Part shown: piece by piece, positions 56,071-64,000 of the stretch
Position numbering within the stretch: the stretch's first letter is position 1
How the letters are laid out: each line of letters opens with the position of its first letter
Assembly: GCF_001499655.1 (NCBI RefSeq)
Contig: NZ_LN879502.1
Location: forward strand, 2,542,001 to 2,606,000
Source of the DNA: Candidatus Protochlamydia naegleriophila
GTDB lineage: Bacteria; Chlamydiota; Chlamydiia; Chlamydiales; Parachlamydiaceae
Reading direction: 5' to 3'
DNA: 64,000 bases
Notes under the pieces: generated by a model
What the model was told of the DNA's origin: nothing
Databases searched by the model: none
Seen by the model: only the letters and a program-made list of their open reading frames with translations
Program-made: the position numbers and the translations under genes

Positions 56071-57120
56071 ATGACTATTGCAACCATTCATTCGGCTTTT
56101 CAATCATCAATTCCCTTTGCAGAGCGTCTTTTACCCTCACTAACATCCCGCCAAAAAACAATAGCGGCTATTGCAACCGCTATTTTTGCTGCTATAGCGC
56201 TCACCGCTTTTGTTTATCGCTTGTTTGTTCCGAAAAACATCAACATTGTCGCACATGATGAAATCCATAACCGAATACCAACGCCTGTAGTGCAAAACAA
56301 TCCCCAACCTATTCCTCAAATTCATCATGAACCTGTCGAGCAGGTTATTCATAATGAAGAACCCAAGCAGTCCTCTTTGGATTTGAGTAGCGAATTTCAG
56401 ATAGTAGGGTTATCGGAATTGCCAATAACCGTTCGCAATGATAAAGATGGCCATCCAATCTACGACCAAACTAGGCTCGATTTCACTGATATCGAGTTAA
56501 ATACCGAGCAGTTATTGGACTATGCTGTCATTAACTATAAAAATACAACCTGCGTAGAAGATGCCAGAATTATTCTCATGGGAGAGCAACATAAAACTCC
56601 GAAGCACCACGACTTAGAGGTGGCGATTATCAATCAACTTGGAAAAGATGGAGATGTTTTCTTGCTAGAGGGATTAGAGTATGGACAGCAGTTTATGCCA
56701 GATCCTAATACCAATTATGGTATTTATGGAAATATCTCAAAAAATATTCACATGACTGGTTGGGAAGAAAGTTCAAATTTAGTAATAGAATCGCTAAAAC
56801 TAGTGCAGGGAATAAATACTAAAAAACTTGAGATCATTACAGAAGAAAAACAGAGTTTTGAACGCGGCATTTCAACCAATCAAGAAAAAATGCAAAAAAG
56901 CCACGATGAGGCCTTTGAACTCTTTCATCAATTCATGGAAATTCTTCACGAGCGCAATAACTTTTTAATTCGATCTATCAAACGTGCTTTAATAGAGCAT
57001 CCCCACAGTAAAATCTTCGTATTTGCAGGTAGCTTACATATTTTAGAAGTAGGAGTATTTGATTTACTCGATCACATGCCGGAAAATGAAAAATGCGCAG
57101 CTCTGATTTTTAAAGACTAG
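56071..57120 (+). CDS. Membrane-anchored Tiki/TraB/ChaN-like protein
   Basis: 349 residues; AAAGGA precedes the ATG. A helix at 29-52 (KTIAAIATAIFAAIALTAFVYR) anchors it; a Pro/His-rich linker follows. The globular part has GEQH (171-174), FLLEG (197-201), ERNNFLIRSI (294-303) and AGSLHILEVG (319-328). The order GExH, E, ERxxxxxxxI, GxxHxxxxG is that of the Tiki/TraB/GumN and ChaN/EreA superfamily, whose members include metalloproteases and haem- or macrolide-processing proteins. Activity and target are unknown. Confidence 0.75.
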   Translation: MTIATIHSAFQSSIPFAERLLPSLTSRQKTIAAIATAIFAAIALTAFVYRLFVPKNINIVAHDEIHNRIPTPVVQNNPQPIPQIHHEPVEQVIHNEEPKQSSLDLSSEFQIVGLSELPITVRNDKDGHPIYDQTRLDFTDIELNTEQLLDYAVINYKNTTCVEDARIILMGEQHKTPKHHDLEVAIINQLGKDGDVFLLEGLEYGQQFMPDPNTNYGIYGNISKNIHMTGWEESSNLVIESLKLVQGINTKKLEIITEEKQSFERGISTNQEKMQKSHDEAFELFHQFMEILHERNNFLIRSIKRALIEHPHSKIFVFAGSLHILEVGVFDLLDHMPENEKCAALIFKD

Positions 57121-57414
57121 GGATATTTGTTCAGAGCAAAGACTTTCAACAGCCCATCCCTTTTGAATCAAATAGTCAACTTCCAAGGCCCCTTTCTTCT
57201 AAATCAGAACACGTGTCTGGATCCATCCATCTAAAATCCCCTGCAATGAGCTTTCAAATCAGAGAGGAGAAAGAGTCCATCTTTCCAAAAGTTTTCTACA
57301 AACTTCAAAATAAAGGCATTTAATTAAAATTTTGTTAAAAAGATTGAATTTGATTTTATTAACTGCAATTAATAAAATCTTAAAAAACATCTAATTATCA
57401 ATAGGATCCCTCAA
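57121..57414. other. AT-rich spacer before the F-box/LRR gene
   Basis: No ORF. The last 120 bases are very AT-rich, and AGGATCCC precedes the ATG at 57415. Confidence 0.4.
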
Positions 57415-59688
57415 ATGAATGCCCATTCTTTAGCGGCTTATCATGAAGCAAATCACATTCCCGTTCCACTCACGTTTCCACCCATACAGACCGAGTCTCG
57501 CGTTAAGTACATTGACTTTTTGGCTCGTTTTATCCGGCAAGTCTTTCATTATGCCCCTTATTTTCCCAATGAGGAAAAACAGTTTATGAGCGCTTTCTCT
57601 GGAGAGGGGAATAATTTAAGAGTCGTCAAAACAGGACATCAATTATCCAAGGAACAGGCAAGCTTATTTAAAGCCATGAAGTCCTTATTCGCGTATCACG
57701 TCATTCAAAAAGAACAATTAGAGATCTCTTCCTATCTCTCTTTTCCCCTCACTCGCTTAAAGGATTTGAATGAAAAGACGAGCAACGCTAGTAGTGTCGC
57801 TTGTCCATTACAGAATAACGTATGCCTGCTTCCCGATGATATCTGGACGCTTATTTTTGGCTACGCCTGTACAAGTTGGCAAGACATTGGTCATCTTAGC
57901 CTCACTTGCCGCTCTTTCTATGAGATTGCAGCAAGTGATCGTTTTCTGAAGCTATTTTTTGAAAAGAATCCACAAGCCTTTGATGAGATTAAGCACGCTC
58001 CGCTGAGCTTAAAAATCATGGACTCTGCACAGTTTAATCCCTCTCATCTGCTGCCAAGGCAAACGAGTCTAAGCGATCAAGAACTTCTTTTCCTTGCAAG
58101 CCATGGAGAAAACCTCGAGACTCTCGCTTTGCAAGGAGGAGGCTTTACAGTGCGAGGGCTCGCCCATCTCTTGCAAAAATGCCCTCTTTTAAAAACACTC
58201 GAATTCCATCACCTGGCCTCTTCGCATTTCGATGATTACCTCACGGTCGTTGCCCTGTATGCACCCCAACTCGAACACCTTAAAATCATCGATTGCCCAT
58301 TGACCGATCACGCTTTAATCGCTTTTTCTATCTGCAAACACCGTTTGCGCTCTTTCGAGTGTTGGGATACTTCCGGAGAAGGGGCCCTTACCGACTGCGG
58401 CTTTTCTACTTTTATCAGCGAATCGCAACACTTAGAAGTCGTGAAGCTGACCGGATTCCCTCACGTCTCGCAGTTTCCCCTCCTGCTTCTAGAAGCCTAC
58501 ACAGCGGAGGGTACAAAAAAGAAGAGTGAAGCCATCAAGGAATTGACCTTTGCCTATTGCGGTCTCTGCGATGTGGGCCTGTTTGAAGCCATCGTTGGAA
58601 GCTTTCCCAATTTAGAGTCCTTGGAAATTGCCTTGTCACCTGCTAATTACTCAATAGATGACTCAAAAGTGGCGTTCATCGCCATCGCTCAAGCCTGCCT
58701 GAATTTGCGCCGTGTTAAACTGAGCGATTGCACCTATTTGGACTCTCTGACAATTGAGAAATTTTTGAGCCATAGACCAACAATTGAACATCTTGAACTG
58801 TATCGCAGCAACCCTAGCACACCCTCGTTCTTCTCTGCCGTTGCAAAACTTCCCTCATTAAAGACCTTTCAATTCGAACCGAGTAGGCAATCTAAAAGCC
58901 CATTTACATGGCAGCCAGGCACGTTTAAGCATTTAGAAACGCTCGGCTTGAATCTCTGCCAGATCGAAGAACACCATCTTGTGGACGCTTTGAAAACAAC
59001 CCAACCTAAACTCAAGCACTTGAGGCTATTCAATTGCGGGCAGTACACCAATCAGTTGCTCGAAACGTTGGCTACCCATTGCCCAGAACTCGTTCTCTTG
59101 GAGATCGAACAGGCCTCACCCGCAAAACACTCTTCAATGCTCAATGATGCAGGCATTCAGGCCTTAAGCACAGGTTGCCAAAAGCTTGAAACGCTCAACT
59201 TGAAATCGCCCTCTCCTTCTTGGCAATTCAGCGATGACTCTTTGGCTGCCTTATCAAACTGTCAAAGGCTTGCTCACTTGACTCTTAGCCATTTCAAAAC
59301 GAGCCTTTCGGAATGCTCTTTCAATACAATCAATCTATTCAACAAGCGCTGCATCAACATAACCCATTTGGGATTCCCTTTCAGCGACTTAATGGATGAG
59401 TCACTTATTCCCCTTTTTACAAAGAATGCGCATCAACTGCAGTCAATCGATCTCAAGCAAGTCACCGGAAAAATCGACCTGCTCAAAGACCTCGTTCTCA
59501 ACAGCCCGAATCTCCAAGTCTTGGAAATCGATCATGAGCATATGAGAAAAAAATACATCCAAAAACTTAAAACACTTTCTCAATTAACCATCATCTACAC
59601 GAGGCAGCTTTCCACAAAAACATCCAATCCCTCTTTGCCAAGCTCGCCCACTCTGTTCAGTACTTGGACAAAGGCAGCTCGCAAGTAG
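57415..59688 (+). CDS. F-box and leucine-rich-repeat protein (FBXL-like effector)
   Basis: 757 residues, no signal peptide. An F-box lies at about 138-182: LLPDDIWTLIFGYA...DIGHLSLTCRSFYEIAASDRFLKLFF. From about 205 to 735 run leucine-rich repeats of the Cys-containing FBXL type (ALQGGGFTVRGLAHLLQKCPLLKTLEFHHL; LETLATHCPELVLLEI). In eukaryotes the F-box binds Skp1 and the LRRs bind the substrate of an SCF ubiquitin ligase. Expanded F-box families are known in amoeba-associated chlamydiae. Host ubiquitination is therefore the probable role. Confidence 0.88.
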   Translation: MNAHSLAAYHEANHIPVPLTFPPIQTESRVKYIDFLARFIRQVFHYAPYFPNEEKQFMSAFSGEGNNLRVVKTGHQLSKEQASLFKAMKSLFAYHVIQKEQLEISSYLSFPLTRLKDLNEKTSNASSVACPLQNNVCLLPDDIWTLIFGYACTSWQDIGHLSLTCRSFYEIAASDRFLKLFFEKNPQAFDEIKHAPLSLKIMDSAQFNPSHLLPRQTSLSDQELLFLASHGENLETLALQGGGFTVRGLAHLLQKCPLLKTLEFHHLASSHFDDYLTVVALYAPQLEHLKIIDCPLTDHALIAFSICKHRLRSFECWDTSGEGALTDCGFSTFISESQHLEVVKLTGFPHVSQFPLLLLEAYTAEGTKKKSEAIKELTFAYCGLCDVGLFEAIVGSFPNLESLEIALSPANYSIDDSKVAFIAIAQACLNLRRVKLSDCTYLDSLTIEKFLSHRPTIEHLELYRSNPSTPSFFSAVAKLPSLKTFQFEPSRQSKSPFTWQPGTFKHLETLGLNLCQIEEHHLVDALKTTQPKLKHLRLFNCGQYTNQLLETLATHCPELVLLEIEQASPAKHSSMLNDAGIQALSTGCQKLETLNLKSPSPSWQFSDDSLAALSNCQRLAHLTLSHFKTSLSECSFNTINLFNKRCINITHLGFPFSDLMDESLIPLFTKNAHQLQSIDLKQVTGKIDLLKDLVLNSPNLQVLEIDHEHMRKKYIQKLKTLSQLTIIYTRQLSTKTSNPSLPSSPTLFSTWTKAARK

Positions 59689-59808
59689 GAATGTACCTAA
59701 GCACAAGAGACTCTTGCAATCGCAGCAGAAGAGAGTAGATGAGGTTGATGCAAAAAATGGCTTTCTAGCGGATAGTGAATGAACGATAGTTAAAAGCATT
59801 GAGTCATT

Positions 59809-61212
59809 ATGAATACAAAAAATTTTAGTGCAGCCCAATTAAAAACCCTTCTGCCGGAATTTGAGAAGCACCTCAAGGGATCAACCTATCTTTCCTGCAA
59901 TGGAGCCGATCCGCGCCGCTTTGTGCTCTTCTTTGAGAAAAATGGAAAGAAAGAAGCCCTCTTTTTGTGCATGGAAGGGCCAATTCCGCGCTGCCACCTT
60001 ACCGAAAATCGAACTTTCCATTCATCCTCATCCTCTCATCCTCTCCACTCCATTCTCAAGGGAGCTACTTTGCTTGCCATTGAGCAAATCAATGCTGACC
60101 GCATCTTGAAAATGCATTTCCAAAGCCCGCACCACATGTTTTCACTCATTTGCGAATTCTTCACGAGGCATCCCAATTACTATATTACCGATCGCACTGG
60201 ACAGATTCTTTTTTCCTTATTCCCCCTTCCCCATTCCCATTATCAACCGCCTTCAAAAAATCCCTCTTCGCTCTCCAATTCTTCTGCTTTTACAAGCTCA
60301 AAAGAAGTTGAAAAAATCTACGACCAGCTAGAGGGGGAATGGATTCTCCAAAAAGAGAAAAAAGAGATACAGGCTCTTTTCCAAAGAGAATGGAAACGCA
60401 TGCAAAAGAAGCTGAAAGAATTGGAAAAAGAGCTCGCTGAATGCTCTCAGTGGGAACAGGTGAAGCATGAGGGAGAGCTGCTTAAATCCCAATTTTCCTC
60501 CCTTAAAAAGGGAATGCGCGAAATTAACGTATGGGACTGGCTACAAAACAACCCACGCACGCTACAATTGAGTGGTACCCTGACTCCTCAAGAGGAATTA
60601 GCCCACCGCTTTAAAAAGGCCAAAAAGCTGCATGGAGCCTTAAGCCATCTTCCAGCCCAAATCGAGCGTATTAATCAAAAAATCAAAGAACTGGAGGATC
60701 GCATAAGAGAATTGGAAAGCGCCGAAACGATTGAAGCCTTAAAATCCTTTAAGCCTCAGTTAAAGCCCATTCTTTCCGTTAAGGAGAAAATTGAAAAGAG
60801 GCAGCTCCCCTATCACGAATACCGATCATCGACCGGCCTGCTCATGTGGGTTGGAAAAAATGCCAAAGCCAACGACAGCATGACCTTTACGCTAGCCAAT
60901 GGATCTGACTGGTGGCTGCATGCCCAAGGGATTCCCGGCTCCCATATCGTCATTCGCACCTTAAAAGGGCGAGACCCCGATCCAGAAACCATAGCCGATG
61001 CCCTTCAGCTTGCACTTTATTTCAGTAAAGCCAAAGAACAACAAGAAGCGGACATTTGCATTACGCAAAGAAAATACGTCTCTCGTCTTGGGAAAAATCA
61101 ACCAGGAAAAGTACAAATATCCAAGCACAAGACAGTCTGGATACGCTTTGATCCCCAACGCTTTCAAGCCATCAAGCAAAGGCAGGCTGAAAAAAAGGAT
61201 TCTTTCGGATAA
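59809..61212 (+). CDS. NFACT-family (RqcH/Tae2-like) protein
   Basis: 467 residues. An NFACT-N part (1-150, LLPEFEKHLKGSTYLSC...ADRILKMHF) is followed by a long coiled coil (about 165-320) and the NFACT-R domain: YHEYRSSTGLLMWVGKNAKANDSMTF, DWWLHAQGIPGSHIVIR and ADICITQRKYV. Relatives bind stalled large ribosomal subunits and add alanine tails (RqcH). This protein is shorter than B. subtilis RqcH (about 570), mostly by a reduced N-terminal region, so activity may differ. Confidence 0.82.
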   Translation: MNTKNFSAAQLKTLLPEFEKHLKGSTYLSCNGADPRRFVLFFEKNGKKEALFLCMEGPIPRCHLTENRTFHSSSSSHPLHSILKGATLLAIEQINADRILKMHFQSPHHMFSLICEFFTRHPNYYITDRTGQILFSLFPLPHSHYQPPSKNPSSLSNSSAFTSSKEVEKIYDQLEGEWILQKEKKEIQALFQREWKRMQKKLKELEKELAECSQWEQVKHEGELLKSQFSSLKKGMREINVWDWLQNNPRTLQLSGTLTPQEELAHRFKKAKKLHGALSHLPAQIERINQKIKELEDRIRELESAETIEALKSFKPQLKPILSVKEKIEKRQLPYHEYRSSTGLLMWVGKNAKANDSMTFTLANGSDWWLHAQGIPGSHIVIRTLKGRDPDPETIADALQLALYFSKAKEQQEADICITQRKYVSRLGKNQPGKVQISKHKTVWIRFDPQRFQAIKQRQAEKKDSFG

Positions 61213-61290
61213 GCGTTTTAAAAAAGGCCCAGTGGGCCTGAAGGAATCTGACATGCTACTACTAAAAAAGAAGGCTCACGCATGAGCTAT

Positions 61291-61343
61291 AACCATCCAT
61301 TCTGGTGATACCTATCGAATAGAAACCATGAGAATGGACGGTT
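61291..61343. terminator. Inverted repeat between convergent genes
   Basis: AACCATCCATTCT and AGAATGGACGGTT form a 13-bp stem with one mismatch around a 27-base loop. A small GGCCCAGTGGGCC hairpin lies upstream near 61228. They separate the NFACT gene from the response regulator gene. Confidence 0.4.
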
Positions 61344-61383
61344 ATGCCAGCATGAACATTTAACAAGCGGGCCTGATCGGCCT

Positions 61384-62073
61384 CTAGTCCTCATCTTTGA
61401 AGCGATAGCCAACACCCCGAACGGTTTCAATTCCGTCGAAATTGGGGCCTAGCTTCTTGCGCAAGGAAGCGATGTGTACGTCGATGTTGCGGTCAATAAT
61501 GAAGGCTTCATCATTTTGAACATCATCTAGCAGTTGATTACGAGTCAGAACTTTGCCACGGTTCAGTAATAAACGACGCAAAATGCCAAATTCAGAAAGA
61601 GTCAAGGCAATACTCTTGTCCTTCTTGCGCAATAGATATCGATCCACTTCCATCGTGTAATCGCCAAAGGTCAATACCTTTACCTCTTTTTCCGCCTCTT
61701 TGCCGCGTCTCAAAACCGCTTTAACTCGAGAAAAAAGCACTTTCAAAGAAAATGGCTTTGCCACGTAATCATCAGCACCTAATTCGAGTCCCAATACAAC
61801 GTCTAACTCCTCACTCTTGGCTGATATGATGATAATCGGAATATCTTCAAAATCGGGATTACTCTTGATCTTGCGACACACGTCCAATCCGTTCAAGCCA
61901 GGCAGCATGATATCCAATACAATAATATCTGGTCTTTCTCTTTCAACGGCTAAATAGCCATTCAGCCCATCCATTTCAACGTGAACCTTATAACCCGCAA
62001 GTTCCGCTTGCAGCTTAATAAGCGACGCAATGTCTTCTTCGTCTTCTATGAGCAATATTTTTGTTTTTTGCAT
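61384..62073 (-). CDS. OmpR-family response regulator
   Basis: 229 residues. Receiver domain with LLIEDEED acidic pair, VLDIMLPG phospho-acceptor Asp, ISAK switch Ser and VAKPF lysine, all intact. The C-terminal winged helix has LTLSEFGILRRLLLNRGKVLTR and HIASLRKKLG..IETVRGVGYRF. Chlamydia's only OmpR-like protein, ChxR, has lost phosphorylation residues; this one has not, so it should be controlled by a kinase. No kinase gene is adjacent. GGAG precedes the ATG. Confidence 0.94.
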   Translation of the reverse strand: MQKTKILLIEDEEDIASLIKLQAELAGYKVHVEMDGLNGYLAVERERPDIIVLDIMLPGLNGLDVCRKIKSNPDFEDIPIIIISAKSEELDVVLGLELGADDYVAKPFSLKVLFSRVKAVLRRGKEAEKEVKVLTFGDYTMEVDRYLLRKKDKSIALTLSEFGILRRLLLNRGKVLTRNQLLDDVQNDEAFIIDRNIDVHIASLRKKLGPNFDGIETVRGVGYRFKDED

Positions 62074-62307
62074 CTTAACTCCATCAACTTTAAATATTTT
62101 GATAGGTTCTTATAATTTAATTTCCAGTTATACTCAAGCTTGACAGATAAGTAACCCATCGTTTTGTCAAACTAAAACCTGAAATTAGTTCTACTAAAGC
62201 ATTCCCTTGTATTTTATTATACAATACAATTTTAAATTTAACTAAATTTTTATTTAACATTAATTAAGCAATTGTTAAGTTATATTAAAAAGTTAATATA
62301 ACAAGAA

Positions 62308-63063
62308 TCACTCATTGATCCATTGATCGAGCTCTTCGAAGACATCTTTAGATTCGGTATATTGTGCCATCCACTGAGGAGGCTCTCTGCTTGCCCCTTC
62401 TGTTAGCCACTCTTCCACTTGATAGAGATGAATCTCTCGATAAACTGTTTCTTGAATTTTGGGCTTCAAGTCATCGGGCACAAACTCGAATGCCAATTTA
62501 TTTGCTTGAACACCGCTCTGCAAAATAGGCAGATCTCTCTCAAGGGAGGACCCCCTATACTTTAGCATCATGCCATTGGATTTGACGAGAGATTCGAACA
62601 GATAGCGATTATTCTCGACGAGGTGAGTAAAAGAAAAATTAGAGCGTAAACAGGGGGTCAGTTCGAGTAAGTTTTGAGTCCCTTGATAGCCTTTATCGAA
62701 ACTTGCGATCATCGTTGCAAATTGTTTTTGCAAACGATCGGTCGGCCTCATGTTCACCGAAAGCGGGAGACAACCGGACCATTCTTTTGTCCGCATCTGT
62801 TTAACAGCCGAAAGGAGCTGAATCGGAGGATAGTCGCTCCCCACAGCATAGAATTGTTTGCAAACTGGTAGAAGAGAGGCTGCCGATTGCTCGCATCCCA
62901 AAAAATTAAAAATCTCTAATACCAATTCGTTTGGTAGAAACTGCGAAAAATCTGATTGGTCAGTTTTCTTCTTTTTATACGTTCTCCCATACTCTTCTTC
63001 TCCTTCGGACAAAACTCCCCAGCTCTTGCTTGTGCAAGAGTGCTCATCTCTCATTACTTTCAT
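62308..63063 (-). CDS. F-box-containing protein
   Basis: 251 residues, no signal peptide. After a Lys-rich stretch (KKKKTD, 30-36) an F-box lies at about 41-77: QFLPNELVLEIFNFLGCEQSAASLLPVCKQFYAVG. The C-terminal ~170 residues match no substrate-binding repeat I know. Probably a host-targeted ubiquitin-system effector, like the FBXL-type protein at 57415. The 62074-62307 and 63064-63358 spacers are AT-rich with no ORF. Confidence 0.72.
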   Translation of the reverse strand: MKVMRDEHSCTSKSWGVLSEGEEEYGRTYKKKKTDQSDFSQFLPNELVLEIFNFLGCEQSAASLLPVCKQFYAVGSDYPPIQLLSAVKQMRTKEWSGCLPLSVNMRPTDRLQKQFATMIASFDKGYQGTQNLLELTPCLRSNFSFTHLVENNRYLFESLVKSNGMMLKYRGSSLERDLPILQSGVQANKLAFEFVPDDLKPKIQETVYREIHLYQVEEWLTEGASREPPQWMAQYTESKDVFEELDQWINE

Positions 63064-63358
63064 AATATTTCAATACCTTTAAATTAATTTAAAAAAAATT
63101 ATAAAACTAAAATGTTAAGATTTGTTAAGAAATTTATTTTTATTTAAATAATTATTCATTTTTTTCAATTTAGATGAAGGAGTTATGATCAATAAGAGGA
63201 GGGATGGTTAGATGTACTTTTTGAGCGCTCGAGGGGTAAGTATTTGAATCTCTCTCTTAATAAATCCGTTCAAACACTCTATTTTTATCTTTATTTTTTT
63301 ATAGTTTATTCGTAGAATAATTATAAATTTTTCAAACTTCTATTTTTCTAAAGGCCTT

Positions 63359-64000
63359 ATGTTTTACGTGATTCTTCTTTATGCCTTATTTGCTAGCGTC
63401 TTTACGATTGCCAAAACAGGATTACAACATGCTCAACCCTTCTTCTTAGTAGGCACACGCATGTTGTTGGCAGGTTGCATCTTACTAGGATATCAGAAGA
63501 TCGTGAACAAGGTGAGTTTTTCGTTTGATAAGCAAACATGGTGGCGTATTTTTCAATTAGCGGCTTTTAACATTTATTTGACAAATGTTTTTGAATTTTG
63601 GGGTTTACAATACTTAACCTCGTTCAAAACCTGTTTTATTTATAGTTTATCCCCTTTCCTTTCGGCTTTATTTTGTTACATGCTTTTCTCTGAAAAGCTG
63701 ACGCGCAAAAAGTGGATGGGTCTTTTTATAGGCTTTTTAGGATTTTTACCTATTCTACTGAGTCAAACAAGCAATGAAGAACAAACAGGCCATTTACTTT
63801 TCTTTTCCTGGGCCGAGTTAGCCGTGATGATGGCAGCCATTTGCAGCGTCTATGGTTGGATTGTTTTGATGCAATTGGTCAACGAGCATAAGCTTGCTCC
63901 GATGACAGCCAATGGAACGAGCATGTTCATTGGCGGCGGTTTAGCCCTTGCCCATTCCTTAGCCGTTGAGACCTGGTCTCCGATTCCTGTTACAAACATT
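63359..64000 (+). CDS. DMT-superfamily (EamA-like) transporter, 5' part
   Basis: Open from the ATG (AAAGG upstream) to the window end, 214 codons. About six helices are visible: MFYVILLYALFASVFTIAK, PFFLVGTRMLLAGCILLGY, WWRIFQLAAFNIYLTNV, FIYSLSPFLSALFCYMLFS, KKWMGLFIGFLGFLPILL and LAVMMAAICSVYGWIVLMQL. The arrangement TIAKTGLQHAQPFFLVGTRM is that of EamA drug/metabolite transporters. A DMT protein imports SAM in C. trachomatis; similarity to it is possible but unproven. Confidence 0.85.
   Translation, partial: MFYVILLYALFASVFTIAKTGLQHAQPFFLVGTRMLLAGCILLGYQKIVNKVSFSFDKQTWWRIFQLAAFNIYLTNVFEFWGLQYLTSFKTCFIYSLSPFLSALFCYMLFSEKLTRKKWMGLFIGFLGFLPILLSQTSNEEQTGHLLFFSWAELAVMMAAICSVYGWIVLMQLVNEHKLAPMTANGTSMFIGGGLALAHSLAVETWSPIPVTNI

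Larger units (their letters stand above)
54838..57120 (+). repeat. Tandem duplication, two units offset by 1210 bases
   Basis: The leader GGCCTTCACAAAAGGAACAA and the following genes are repeated at 54838 and 56048. Identity is high over most of the coding part, lower in the linker around 55080/56290. The first copy is interrupted by a stop. Confidence 0.85.

Noticed and set aside
1-64000. CRISPR array, rRNA operon or prophage
   Set aside because: No regularly spaced repeats, rRNA sequence, integrase or phage structural genes were seen while reading the window.

Overview
The window looks like a chromosomal segment of an environmental, amoeba-associated chlamydia (family Parachlamydiaceae or a close relative). 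The main evidence is the block at 32957-48121. It runs sdhB-sdhA-sdhC, tatD, dsbD, tolQ/exbB, tolR/exbD, a TonB/TolA-like gene, tolB, pal and a LysM protein, which from memory is the gene order of Chlamydia trachomatis CT591-CT601. Around it lie genes absent from animal-pathogenic chlamydiae but expected in amoeba symbionts: F-box proteins, Inc-like double-hydrophobic proteins, an endo-beta-1,3-glucanase, and a large proline-rich protein with apparent host mimicry. No tool was run, so all family calls come from reading motifs.

Layout. 1-9.2 kb: aldo/keto reductase tail, a frameshifted sodium:solute symporter, biotin transporter BioY, a permuted-papain-like candidate hydrolase, a lysozyme-like protein beside NagZ, a 2OG-Fe(II) oxygenase-like protein, and a phytase-like tyrosine phosphatase with a broken signal peptide. 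9.2-14.6 kb: O-methyltransferase and glutaminyl cyclase pair, guanine deaminase, then a tightly coupled type III polyketide synthase / methyltransferase / flavin oxidoreductase operon. 14.6-19.8 kb: a tiny secreted protein, a 1.2 kb non-coding stretch with a MITE-like element, and a three-repeat GH81 glucanase. 19.9-24.1 kb: a bacterial NHEJ locus (Ku, LigD split by a frameshift at an A9 run, and a histone-like Lys/Ala protein). 24.4-28.3 kb: DUF1761-like protein, lipoate ligase, MnmG, a 29-residue COX24-like protein and an unassigned structured-RNA candidate. 29.3-32.8 kb: a GT39-type glycosyltransferase and a WASP-like protein. 33-49 kb: the conserved succinate dehydrogenase / DsbD / Tol-Pal / MurI core. 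49-64 kb: lineage-specific membrane and coiled-coil proteins, a beta-propeller, MetK, a tandem duplicated Tiki/ChaN-like gene (one copy with a nonsense codon), an F-box/LRR protein, an NFACT (RqcH-like) protein, an OmpR-type regulator, a second F-box protein and the start of a DMT transporter.

The most striking candidate is the 553-residue protein at 31119-32780. It has two copies of a canonical SH3 ligand, then a WH2/thymosin-like motif, an amphipathic stretch and an acidic tail ending in tryptophan. That is the order of a WASP-family VCA region, and suggests an undescribed actin-nucleation-promoting effector. A second theme is decay or switching at simple sequences: frameshifts at T7, A5 and A9 runs in three genes, an intact G10 run inside one of them, and a CAA-to-TAA stop in one tandem copy.
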